From NCBI GenBank assembly GCA_964436975.1, contig CAYTET010000048.1, positions 1-17,569 on the forward strand: a stretch of 17,569 bases of DNA, written 5' to 3'. The translations under genes were made by a program, and so were the position numbers. The number at the start of each line of letters is the position of its first letter. The first letter of the stretch is position 1. Under the pieces are notes generated by a model. That model saw nothing but the letters and a program-made list of their open reading frames with translations, ran no database searches and had not been told where the DNA came from. Shown one piece after another: positions 1 through 7,397 of the stretch. This stretch comes from CAYTET01 sp964436975. GTDB lineage: Bacteria > Bacillota_I > Bacilli_A > Erysipelotrichales > Erysipelotrichaceae.

Positions 1-95
1 TTACCCAGGCCGGTCTGAAATCACCGTTTGAACCGGGGGCCCTCAAGGACATGGCCGGCCAGATTGAACAGGTATTAAACGAAATAAAGATATAG
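1..95 (+). CDS. 3' end of an unidentified protein (partial, 5' truncated)
   Basis: An open frame enters from the left edge and stops at TAG 93-95; about 31 C-terminal residues are visible, ending in GQIEQVLNEIKI. The tail looks like an amphipathic terminal helix of a soluble protein. It is followed at once by a strong U-tailed hairpin, which supports it as a genuine gene end. It converges on the helicase gene. The fragment is too short to assign a family, and I do not guess a function. Confidence 0.6.
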   Translation, partial: TQAGLKSPFEPGALKDMAGQIEQVLNEIKI

Positions 96-113
96 TATTT
101 GGATATTAAAACA

Positions 114-145
114 GACCCGGGATCTTCCGATCACCGGGTCTTTTA
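114..145. terminator. Bidirectional terminator between the left-edge gene and the helicase operon
   Basis: The arms GACCCGG and CCGGGTC (114-120 and 134-140) extend inward through GATC/GATC around a TTCC loop, with one unpaired A. TTTTATT follows on the plus strand. On the minus strand the stem is followed by TGTTTTAA, so it can also end the four-gene minus-strand operon whose last stop is at 156. Confidence 0.85.
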
Positions 146-155
146 TTCGTCTTGG

Positions 156-2819
156 TCAGCGCCACTGCGATATGACCCGCTGTCGCTGACCGGCCAGCAT
201 GCCATTGGCATTGATATAGGAATACCGCCGGCATTTTAACAGCAGCTGCCGGCCCGGCTGGCTGCGGGTATAGGCAATCCGCATGCCGCCGGTTCTTCGG
301 GCCAGACGGCGGGCGAGCAGTTCAGCTCTATCCTTATTCTGCCCGATTACTGCCGGGCAGGCATAACTGCGCTTCAGATCATCACTAATCATTTTGAAAA
401 AGCGGGTCTGGCCGATCAGCAGATAGCGGGGATTTTCAATCGGCGATAAGATCTCCGCCATGGCCTGGGCAAACAGCGTTTTCTCATAGACCGTGGCATT
501 GACCAGACCGCAGTACAGTCCGCTGCCTAAACCGGTTGACCTGACAATAACCGCGGCCTGACCGGACTTGATCTCGCCAAGCTGACACAGGGTCTGCAGC
601 AGACAGCTGCTGATGGTTCTGAATGCGGCCGGCGTGGTGGCAAAACCGGCAATCCGGTAGGCCGCCAGACCGGTCAGACCCAGAGCCGCCGCCCCGTAGA
701 CCAGATTGACAATAACGGCCAGCCCGCCCCCGGAAGTCAGAGCCGAGACCACAAGGCTTCGCAGCAGGTATAGCAGGGCCTGGTAAACAATAGTCAGAAT
801 AACATTGGTAAAGACAAAGCCCTGCGGTGTCAGCGGCTGGTCCGTTTCAGCGGTCTGGACTATTTCCGGAGTCAGCGAGCCCTGCAGGCTGCCCTTCCAA
901 TGCTGCCGGACCGCCTGATAATCAGCAGCCGTCAGCAGCATCTGGCGGTTGATTTCCGCCAGCCCGTCACGGGTATACGGCGGTTTGATGACGGTCAGCC
1001 GTTCAACTCCCGATTCAATAATATCCCGGTTGTAGGCCGGCCCGACAAAGCAGTCAAAGCGCCTCTTAATCACATCCCAGTCATCCCCGGCCAGCTTTAA
1101 GCCGGCTGCTGTCGGACTGACCGCGGCCAGATGCCAGATAGCAGAAACCTTGTCAGGCTGTTTGGGATCAGTGCGCATGGCCCGGCCCCGCATCTGGTTG
1201 GACAGCATAAAACTGCCGACAAAACTGGCCAGAATCAAAACATTGACACAGGGGGCATCCCAGCCTTCCCCCAGCAGAGACTTGGTGCCAATCAGCACCT
1301 GCAGACAGCCGCGGCTGAACAGAGCCGTAATCAAAGCCACCCGCTGCCGGCGCACACCGCTGGTGGTGACCTGGCAGAATGCCGGGTCATTTAAGGGCTT
1401 GCAACTGATGCTGATCTTTCTTTCAGCCGCTATGGCAGCAGCGGCTTCCATAACTGAAGCCGGCAGGATAATCAGCGGTCCTGACAGCATGCCGATGGTC
1501 ACTTTCAAACCCATGGTGCGGCGCAGGGTTTCAAAGACCGGCACCGCGCCAATAGCTGTCAGCAGCTGATCAGTGCCAACCAGATCAAGCTGTTCCTTTT
1601 TAATATAATCCGTCAGTATCAGCAGCCGGAGATCCTTATTCCGGGATGCCGCCGAAGCCGTGACGATCGCCGTTATTGAATCCAGCTTGGAGACCGAAGC
1701 CGCCAGCATTCTTTTCAGCCGGTCATTGGTTTCAAGCTGCACCTGCCGGCTTTGAATAAGATTGGCTTTAGCCAGCGTCATAAAGACACCAGCCGAAAGC
1801 TGCGGACCGACACAGTCAGGCTGGTCAACGATAAACTGCAGTGCCGTCTGGGCCCAGTAGCGGTCATATTCCGGCATTTTGCCATTGGGGGCAATCATCT
1901 TTACCATCGGCTGACTGACCGGACGGCCGAAATGGGCGGCACAGCATAAAAGGGCCATATAGCCATGCGGGTGTTCTAAAATCTTTTCTTCATTCTGCTG
2001 ATATTCGGTTTCCGTATTCTGCCAGGCCAGCGCCTGATCAAAGACTTTTTCAGCCCCCAGCCGGCTGACTGTTTCCGCGGCCCTGTTCTGGTAGTCTGTC
2101 AGCAGGGTCTGCTCTTGGGCCGTCGGAGCGGAGAAATAGACATAGTCCTGATGCGGACACAGAATCCCGGCGGCTACTAACTGGGGCACGCCGATCTGGG
2201 CATCAATCGGACCGCATAAATCCGTGTATTTCTGCCATTGCTCAATAGACGCATCATAAGGCGGCGTTGCCGTCAGGGCGATTATGGTAACCGGCTGATC
2301 GGATAAAGCCGCAATGACATCGGTCAGGGCTTTATGCCATTCGTTGCGCAGATGGTGGGCTTCATCAAGGCAGATTGTCCGGATATTATTTGTTTTCAGA
2401 CAGCTGACCAAATCAAAAGAAGTATAATCGGCCAGGGCGTCGTCCTCTTCCAGATCCTCTTCGCTTTCCTCCCGGCCATGGGTGTACGCGGCAAAAAGGC
2501 CCTGATAGGTTGTGCAGGTTATCTGGCCGGGCTGCTTCAGGTTAAAGGAAAGATAGTCATCGGGCTGACCGGCATCCGGCAGAAAACTGTCGGCAAACCG
2601 CTGACCCCACTGCTGCTTGATTGTAACCGTCGGAGCCAGCACAAGTGCCCGCTGGTTCAGCCGGCAGATCAGTTCCAGACCCAGAATCGTTTTGCCGGAC
2701 CCCGGGGCGGCCACGATATGCATTTTGCCGTCCTGCAGATATTCGGCCTGACGGCTGACAATGTCAGCCTGATAATCGCGCAGGGTTCCTTTAAAATGCA
2801 GGCTGCCCAGTTCAATCAT
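156..2819 (-). CDS. Superfamily-2 DEAH helicase with C-terminal membrane segments
   Basis: 887 aa, a nucleic-acid-dependent ATPase of superfamily 2. Visible motifs in order: Q-motif-like start (LRDYQ, about 14-18), Walker A APGSGKT (K43), an acidic insert (EESEEDLEEDD, about 117-127), DEAH at 152-155, motif III ALTATPP (181-187), motif V GEGWDAP (517-523) and motif VI QMRGRAMR (542-549, arginine finger). Residues 190-500 separate the two RecA lobes. After the helicase core, about 669-690 and 698-725 are hydrophobic and look like a two-helix membrane hairpin. The last 160 residues are basic and unrecognised. Its start overlaps the end of the peptidase gene by 8 bp, so it is translationally coupled as the last gene of the operon. 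The helicase assignment is sure; substrate (DNA or RNA), membrane location and role are inference. Confidence 0.88.
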   Translation of the reverse strand: MIELGSLHFKGTLRDYQADIVSRQAEYLQDGKMHIVAAPGSGKTILGLELICRLNQRALVLAPTVTIKQQWGQRFADSFLPDAGQPDDYLSFNLKQPGQITCTTYQGLFAAYTHGREESEEDLEEDDALADYTSFDLVSCLKTNNIRTICLDEAHHLRNEWHKALTDVIAALSDQPVTIIALTATPPYDASIEQWQKYTDLCGPIDAQIGVPQLVAAGILCPHQDYVYFSAPTAQEQTLLTDYQNRAAETVSRLGAEKVFDQALAWQNTETEYQQNEEKILEHPHGYMALLCCAAHFGRPVSQPMVKMIAPNGKMPEYDRYWAQTALQFIVDQPDCVGPQLSAGVFMTLAKANLIQSRQVQLETNDRLKRMLAASVSKLDSITAIVTASAASRNKDLRLLILTDYIKKEQLDLVGTDQLLTAIGAVPVFETLRRTMGLKVTIGMLSGPLIILPASVMEAAAAIAAERKISISCKPLNDPAFCQVTTSGVRRQRVALITALFSRGCLQVLIGTKSLLGEGWDAPCVNVLILASFVGSFMLSNQMRGRAMRTDPKQPDKVSAIWHLAAVSPTAAGLKLAGDDWDVIKRRFDCFVGPAYNRDIIESGVERLTVIKPPYTRDGLAEINRQMLLTAADYQAVRQHWKGSLQGSLTPEIVQTAETDQPLTPQGFVFTNVILTIVYQALLYLLRSLVVSALTSGGGLAVIVNLVYGAAALGLTGLAAYRIAGFATTPAAFRTISSCLLQTLCQLGEIKSGQAAVIVRSTGLGSGLYCGLVNATVYEKTLFAQAMAEILSPIENPRYLLIGQTRFFKMISDDLKRSYACPAVIGQNKDRAELLARRLARRTGGMRIAYTRSQPGRQLLLKCRRYSYINANGMLAGQRQRVISQWR

Positions 2820-3438
2820 GCTTCGGGCCGGCCGGATTCAGGACGACGGCCATTTCCATCATTTCCCGGTGCCGGTCTTCCAGCAGCTGCTTTTCAATGG
2901 TGATAAGGCCATTGCCGTCATACGGGTCAGCACACCAGTAATAATCATCTTCCGCCCCGATTAACAGCAAACAGTGCTCCGGACTGATCCACTGGCAGAT
3001 TGTTTTATCTTCCAATTGCCAGCTGGTATCAATAAAGCTGGGCCGGAAATTAATAGTGGCCCAGTATATTACCGGCCGGCCGTTATCAATCTGTTCTTCA
3101 ATCAGCTGGCTGGTCGAAACCCCGGTGGCATTGACAGCCTGCCAGCCGGTCTGCCGGTCCGCCATAAGCTTATTGACGGCGCTGACGATGACCGGGGCAT
3201 AGCAGCCATACGATCCCGGTTTGACATGCGGATCACCAATAAAGAAGGCGTTGGGATCCGGTCCGGTCAAAACCCCGCTGCGGCCATCCAGGCCTTTCTG
3301 GGGCAGATAGTCTTTGATAAACTGGTCGACAGTGATAGCGACACCAATGCTGTTTAAGGCCATGACCGTGCTGACCGACTCACAGCCGGTCGGCCAATCC
3401 GGCATCTGATTGATATATTCTACGTTTACCCGGCTCAT
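2812..3438 (-). CDS. C39-like papain-fold cysteine peptidase, cytosolic
   Basis: 208 aa resembling the Peptidase_C39_2 family. The N-terminal box QMPDWPTGCESVS supplies an oxyanion Gln (Q11) and nucleophile Cys (C19). SPEHCLLLIG supplies the His (H155), and WCADPYDG supplies the Asp (D171). So the full Cys-His-Asp set is present and the protein is probably active. There is no signal peptide, transmembrane segment or ABC-transporter fusion, so it is not a bacteriocin-exporter leader peptidase in the usual sense and should act in the cytoplasm. The start overlaps the HD gene's stop by one base (TAATG), and its own end overlaps the helicase start by 8 bp. The target is unknown; the operon suggests a partner protein, but that is inference. 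It could also be a transglutaminase-like papain-fold enzyme. Confidence 0.75.
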   Translation of the reverse strand: MSRVNVEYINQMPDWPTGCESVSTVMALNSIGVAITVDQFIKDYLPQKGLDGRSGVLTGPDPNAFFIGDPHVKPGSYGCYAPVIVSAVNKLMADRQTGWQAVNATGVSTSQLIEEQIDNGRPVIYWATINFRPSFIDTSWQLEDKTICQWISPEHCLLLIGAEDDYYWCADPYDGNGLITIEKQLLEDRHREMMEMAVVLNPAGPKHD

Positions 3439-3998
3439 TATTTTGTTCCTCCCGGCTCACTGTCCAATTTATACTCTTCATAAATTTTCAAAAACTGCTG
3501 CTCGACCTGCCGCCAGGGCTTTTCATCCAGCTGGGCAACGCAGGCCATAACCGGCTTGGCAGCGGTGTGATAGCCGGTAAACATGGTATTAAGCTCCCAG
3601 ACCAGCATGTCATCATCAATCCCAAAGACCTGGGCCGATTCTTCGGCCGTCAGTTCGTCAAGGCCGCAGCTGGCAAAGACATTTTTCATTATCATGTCCT
3701 CGATGGCAAAATACTGCGGGATATCCCTTTTTACCGGCCGGATGATATCGGCGATGTAGGCCTCGGAAGCATCGTGCAGCAGACAGGCCAGAATGACCCG
3801 CCGGCTGCAATGCCTTCCGGCCGCTTCATTGGCGCAGTTGATGCTGTGCTGCCCGACCGAGAAAAAATAACGGACATGGCCGCCGCCCCGGCAGATCAGA
3901 CTCAAAGCGTGGGCGATATCCGTAATATCAACATCAGCGGGTGTCATTTTCAGCGGCTCAAACTGCCGCCCGGTAAAAGTGTTCATCTGTTCATACAT
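3438..3998 (-). CDS. HD-domain phosphohydrolase (YfbR-like, phage-type)
   Basis: 186 aa. The sequence runs FTGRQFEPL, then DVDITDIAHALSLICR, then the HD metal-binding set H51 (in VGQHS), H75-D76 (CLLHDASEAY) and a C-terminal Asp near 129-130. It belongs to the HD hydrolase group related to the 5'-deoxynucleotidase YfbR, also found as single-domain proteins in phages and plasmids. The likely reaction is metal-dependent phosphate removal from a nucleotide; substrate is not visible. The first ATG is preceded by GGAG at suitable spacing, so I use it. It lies 39 bp after the glycosyltransferase gene, separated by a GCCGGC hairpin, and shares one base with the peptidase gene. Second gene of the four-gene operon. 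Confidence 0.8.
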   Translation of the reverse strand: MYEQMNTFTGRQFEPLKMTPADVDITDIAHALSLICRGGGHVRYFFSVGQHSINCANEAAGRHCSRRVILACLLHDASEAYIADIIRPVKRDIPQYFAIEDMIMKNVFASCGLDELTAEESAQVFGIDDDMLVWELNTMFTGYHTAAKPVMACVAQLDEKPWRQVEQQFLKIYEEYKLDSEPGGTK

Positions 3999-4016
3999 CG
4001 TGTTTGGCTCCTGACT

Positions 4017-4035
4017 GCCGGCCTTTACAGCCGGC
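4017..4035 (-). other. Intercistronic hairpin between glycosyltransferase and HD genes
   Basis: Two perfect 6-nt arms GCCGGC (4017-4022 and 4030-4035) flank a 7-nt loop between the glycosyltransferase stop and the HD gene's ribosome binding site. There is no U-run on either strand, so it is not a standard terminator. It may tune processing or relative expression inside the operon. Confidence 0.5.
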
Positions 4036-4037
4036 TG

Positions 4038-5339
4038 TTATTTCAATAACTTGGCGATATTCTGGTAAATAATCTGCTGGCTGGCTTTAAACTCGTCAAT
4101 CTGCGGGGCCGTCAGCCCGCTGAAGCAGACTCTTTCATAATCTGTCTGCATATTGGCAATGGCCTGGCTGATCTTGGCGGAAATGATCGTATAGCGGGAC
4201 ATGCTCTCATCTTCCACGATCTCTTTCTTCTTGCTGATATACTGCTGGGCCGTCAATTTGACCAGATAGGTGCTGACAGTCAGCCGGGAAATGCCGGTAT
4301 AGGCCTCTATCTGGGCCAGGGTGATCTGGCCGTCAGAAATAAACAGACAGTACAGAATCCTGATATCCGTGCGGTCCAGTTTGAACTGTTCGGCTACGGT
4401 AAACAGATACCTGTCCAGCAGACTGTAGGCCATATAGCAGCGCCCGATAACCGTATCCTGGGTCCGCTCATCGATATAGACCGGCTTGCCGGTTTCATTG
4501 CCCAGCTTAAAGGAGTTAATAAAGGGCATGGTGATGCTGTCACTGCCCACGGCCAGCAGAAACCCGTAAATGATCGGCATCCGCTTGCGGTAATCACTTT
4601 CCGTCAGAATGCTCTTATAAAAATCATTGTAATAAGTGATGACATTGCGCTTCATCTGAATCAGCGCCGGCACATTCATGCTCTTTTCCACCAGCGAGCC
4701 TTCGGTTTTGACATAATAGTAAACCGGCACTTTCAGCACGGCCACGCTGCGGACATGAAGCAGGTACTCCATGTTGAACAGCAGGTCTTCGCAGTAGCAG
4801 ACATTCTCATCCATCCGCAGGGCATAGCGGTCAATGATGCTTTTCTTGTAAAGCTTGTTCCATAAGACGCCGTAATAAAAATCAGCGGGTGATTTCATCA
4901 TTTCATCGGCATAATCATTGCGGCTGAGAACACAGGCCTTGCTGATGGACCCCTTTTTGGAGACGTTCTCCCCGACGACCCGGTAGAAATCGGCCACCAC
5001 CATGTCCGTCTGGCCGCTGCCCATCGCCCTGACCAGCAGCTTGCTGGCTTCCAAAGCCAGCCAGTCGTCAGCATCCATAAACTGGATATAGCGTCCCTTA
5101 GCCATGGCCAAAGCCCGGTTGCGGGTCGCTGAGACTCCGGAGTTAGTCTTATGAACGGCCTTGATGCGGCTGTCAGAAGCGGCATAGTCATCCATGATCT
5201 TTGGACTGTCATCATGACTGCCGTCATCAATAAGCAGCAGTTCCCAGTCCGTAAAATCCTGCTTCAGAACCGATTCAATACAGCGGGCCAGACTGGCCTG
5301 CGCGTTGTATACCGGAACAATGATGCTTAGTTTTGTCAT
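4038..5339 (-). CDS. GT2-family glycosyltransferase fused to a MarR-like winged-helix domain
   Basis: 433 aa. Residues 1-220 form a GT-A family-2 glycosyltransferase: start LSIIVPVYNAQASL, nucleotide-binding Asp in LLLIDDGS (38-40), SGVSATRNRAL, and the metal-binding MDADDW box (88-93). Usual family members transfer a sugar from a nucleotide-sugar to a cell-surface acceptor. Residues 320-400 have instead the layout of a MarR-type winged helix: LDRTDIRILYCLF, ITLAQIEAYTGIS, recognition helix RLTVSTYLVKLTAQQYI, a wing rich in charged residues (EDESMSRY), and a terminal dimerisation-like helix. No membrane segment is evident. GGGAG lies 5 nt before the ATG, and a good promoter is just upstream. 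It leads the operon. The GT domain is clear; the winged-helix call is from pattern only. Confidence 0.85.
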   Translation of the reverse strand: MTKLSIIVPVYNAQASLARCIESVLKQDFTDWELLLIDDGSHDDSPKIMDDYAASDSRIKAVHKTNSGVSATRNRALAMAKGRYIQFMDADDWLALEASKLLVRAMGSGQTDMVVADFYRVVGENVSKKGSISKACVLSRNDYADEMMKSPADFYYGVLWNKLYKKSIIDRYALRMDENVCYCEDLLFNMEYLLHVRSVAVLKVPVYYYVKTEGSLVEKSMNVPALIQMKRNVITYYNDFYKSILTESDYRKRMPIIYGFLLAVGSDSITMPFINSFKLGNETGKPVYIDERTQDTVIGRCYMAYSLLDRYLFTVAEQFKLDRTDIRILYCLFISDGQITLAQIEAYTGISRLTVSTYLVKLTAQQYISKKKEIVEDESMSRYTIISAKISQAIANMQTDYERVCFSGLTAPQIDEFKASQQIIYQNIAKLLK

Positions 5340-5391
5340 ATTGGCTCCCGTTGCTTCCGGACGGCCCTGATCGGCCTTCCCGCCTTTATTA

Positions 5392-5421
5392 AGTATACCT
5401 TGTTAATAAGAACATGGGCAA
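5392..5421 (-). promoter_or_regulatory. Promoter of the glycosyltransferase-HD-peptidase-helicase operon
   Basis: Reading the minus strand, TTGCCC (5416-5421) and TATACT (5392-5397) are 18 bp apart, a sigma-A-like pair. It starts immediately after the terminator of the importer operon and about 50 bp before the first gene. Confidence 0.7.
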
Positions 5422-5456
5422 AAAAAAGCAAAACGCTGGTTTAGGGCGTTCTGCTT
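5419..5456 (-). terminator. Terminator of the metal-chelate importer operon
   Basis: On the minus strand arms AAGCAGAACGC and GCGTTTTGCTT pair over 11 bp with one G-U pair around a 9-nt loop, followed by an uninterrupted T run. It lies just downstream of the binding-protein stop. Confidence 0.92.
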
Positions 5457-5478
5457 CTTTAGACAGCAGCCGGCTGTT

Positions 5479-6636
5479 TTAGTTAAAGAATGATGCCGTA
5501 TCTATCTTCTGATAGCCGCCAAAGCTGCCGGGACAGGCAAAAATGGCTTCAGCCAGCGGCTGGCCCAGAAAAGCCTCGGTAATCTGATCGGTCTTGGCCG
5601 TGATGTCAATATCCGCAAAGGCTTCCGGATACACCGATTTGGCAATAAACCAGGTGTTGATCAGGGCGATTTCATAATTGGTGTAATAGGCATTATAGGC
5701 CATCTGCAGGTAAACCTGGCCGTTCTGCCAGGCTTTGCAGGTATCAAACATGGAACTGTCCTGCTGATAGAGGGGCTTGATGTTTTTAACCGCGGCGGCG
5801 TCAATTATCATGATATCCATCTGGGAGCCCAGGGCGATAAATTTTTCGGCTTCAATTGACTGGACGGCGCCGCTCAGATCACTGACAGCATTTTCAATGT
5901 TGGCCACCTTAAATGAAATATAAGACGGCGAAGTCATCAGATGATTAGTGGTGCCCCAGTTGCCCAGGCCGCAGATATAGACTTTAGGCTGATCACCGCC
6001 GGTCATGGCAGCGGTGCGGCTATTGATCTGCTCTTTCTCACTGTCGACAAACGAAATCAGCGTCTCCGCCCGGCTGGCTTCATTAAATACCGTGCCCAGC
6101 AGCTGCAGACTCTGGCTGAAAGCCTGGTCAAAGACACCGTCAGGACCGGTTTTCAGGGTAATGACCGGAATACCCAGCTGCTGCTGCAGCGCATCTTCCT
6201 TTTCAACATCTTCATATTCGGAAATCACGATGTCGGGGTTACAGGCCAGAATTTTCTCGGCCTCGGCACTCTGGGCATTGGGCCCGCCGACTCCGCAGGA
6301 TGGCAGGGTGGCAAACACCTCTTCATAGGCAATGACATAAGGCCGGGCCACGCCGTCAAACATCTTAGGCCGGTTATCCAGGGAGGTGTTGTCAATATCC
6401 TCAACCCCGGCCAGCAGGCCTGTATCGGCAATGTAGCTGTATAAGCGCAATGCGCCGGCTCCGATGCAGACCACCCGGGTATAGCTGCCCGGTTTCACCT
6501 CCACCTGTCTTCCAATCATATCCGTTACCGTAACACTCTGGCCGGCATCGTCCGGCTGACCGGATCCGCTGCCACAGCCGGTCATGGTCAAAACTACCGC
6601 GGCTATGACGGCCAGCAGAATAATTCGTCTTTTCAT
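5479..6636 (-). CDS. Metal-chelate ABC importer substrate-binding lipoprotein (FecB/BtuF type)
   Basis: 385 aa. The N-terminus is a lipoprotein signal: basic MKRR, a hydrophobic stretch to about residue 17, then MTGC with the lipidated Cys at 21, followed by a GSGSG linker. The rest resembles the Peripla_BP_2 fold: VTVTDMIGRQVEV, then VVCIGAGALRLYSYI, then NPDIVISEYEDVE. The mature protein would sit on the outer face of the membrane and pass ligand to the FecCD-type permease. Siderophores, haem, corrinoids and oxyanions are all used by relatives; nothing here selects one. It is the third gene of the operon, overlapping the ATPase gene by 4 bp (ATGA), and is followed by a strong terminator. 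Confidence 0.88.
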   Translation of the reverse strand: MKRRIILLAVIAAVVLTMTGCGSGSGQPDDAGQSVTVTDMIGRQVEVKPGSYTRVVCIGAGALRLYSYIADTGLLAGVEDIDNTSLDNRPKMFDGVARPYVIAYEEVFATLPSCGVGGPNAQSAEAEKILACNPDIVISEYEDVEKEDALQQQLGIPVITLKTGPDGVFDQAFSQSLQLLGTVFNEASRAETLISFVDSEKEQINSRTAAMTGGDQPKVYICGLGNWGTTNHLMTSPSYISFKVANIENAVSDLSGAVQSIEAEKFIALGSQMDIMIIDAAAVKNIKPLYQQDSSMFDTCKAWQNGQVYLQMAYNAYYTNYEIALINTWFIAKSVYPEAFADIDITAKTDQITEAFLGQPLAEAIFACPGSFGGYQKIDTASFFN

Positions 6637-7397
6637 TGCTGCTTTCCTTTCAAAACGATTATTTCGTTTTCATAATTGACAACCCGTGCCGGGCTGCCAT
6701 AAACATCTTCAATGACAGCCGCCGTAAACTGCTCCCGGCCGCCGCTGTATTTAACGGTTCCATCCTTGATGAAGAAAAAACGCTGGCCAATGCTGACGGC
6801 CTGGTTGAGATCATGCATTGACAGCAGGATGGCAATATTCTTTTTTACGGCCAGCTGCCGGCACATATCGATAATCAGCTGCTCATTGGCCATGTCAAGA
6901 TGACCGGTCGGCTCATCAAAGATAAGCAGACCGGGCTGCTGGGCCAAAGCCCGGGCGATGGCCACTTTCTGCTGCTGACCGCCGGACAGTTCGGTAACAT
7001 TGCGGCCGACCAGACAGCTCAGATCCAGCTCCGCTAAGACACTGCTGACAATCTGATAGTCAGTTGGCTGGGCGCTGATGCCGAAATATGACAGCCGGCC
7101 GGTCAGCACGGTGTCAAAGACACTGAGCTGGCCAAAGCGGATCTGCTGGGGCACATAGCCGATTAATCTGGCCCGCTGATACGGCTTCAGACCGGTCAGG
7201 TCGGTACCGCTGATTGCCATGCGGCCCTTTAACGGTCGGACCAGGCCCATGATATTTTTGAATAAGGTCGTCTTGCCGCAGCCGTTAGGACCCAGCACAA
7301 CCCCAATCTGACCCGGGGCCAGCTGCAGGCTCAGATCAGAAAGAACCAGGGGGCTGTTTTTAGCGTAGCTGAATGAAAGATCATTGATCTGCAGCAT
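6633..7397 (-). CDS. Metal-chelate ABC importer ATPase (FecE/BtuD type)
   Basis: 254 aa, one nucleotide-binding domain. Walker A GPNGCGKTT (36-44), Q-loop Gln at 84 (YVPQQ), signature LSGGQQQ (137-143), Walker B LLIFDEPT (157-164), D-loop GHLD and switch His at 195 (LLSMHD). The 254-aa length is normal for FecE-like subunits. It powers import with the adjacent FecCD-type permease. Its start lies 17 bp inside the permease gene and its end overlaps the binding-protein gene by 4 bp, so the three are tightly coupled. Confidence 0.93.
   Translation of the reverse strand: MLQINDLSFSYAKNSPLVLSDLSLQLAPGQIGVVLGPNGCGKTTLFKNIMGLVRPLKGRMAISGTDLTGLKPYQRARLIGYVPQQIRFGQLSVFDTVLTGRLSYFGISAQPTDYQIVSSVLAELDLSCLVGRNVTELSGGQQQKVAIARALAQQPGLLIFDEPTGHLDMANEQLIIDMCRQLAVKKNIAILLSMHDLNQAVSIGQRFFFIKDGTVKYSGGREQFTAAVIEDVYGSPARVVNYENEIIVLKGKQQ

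Noticed and set aside
2334..2903. 189-codon plus-strand open frame
   Set aside because: Antisense to the helicase Walker A and DEAH regions; no ribosome binding site or domain.
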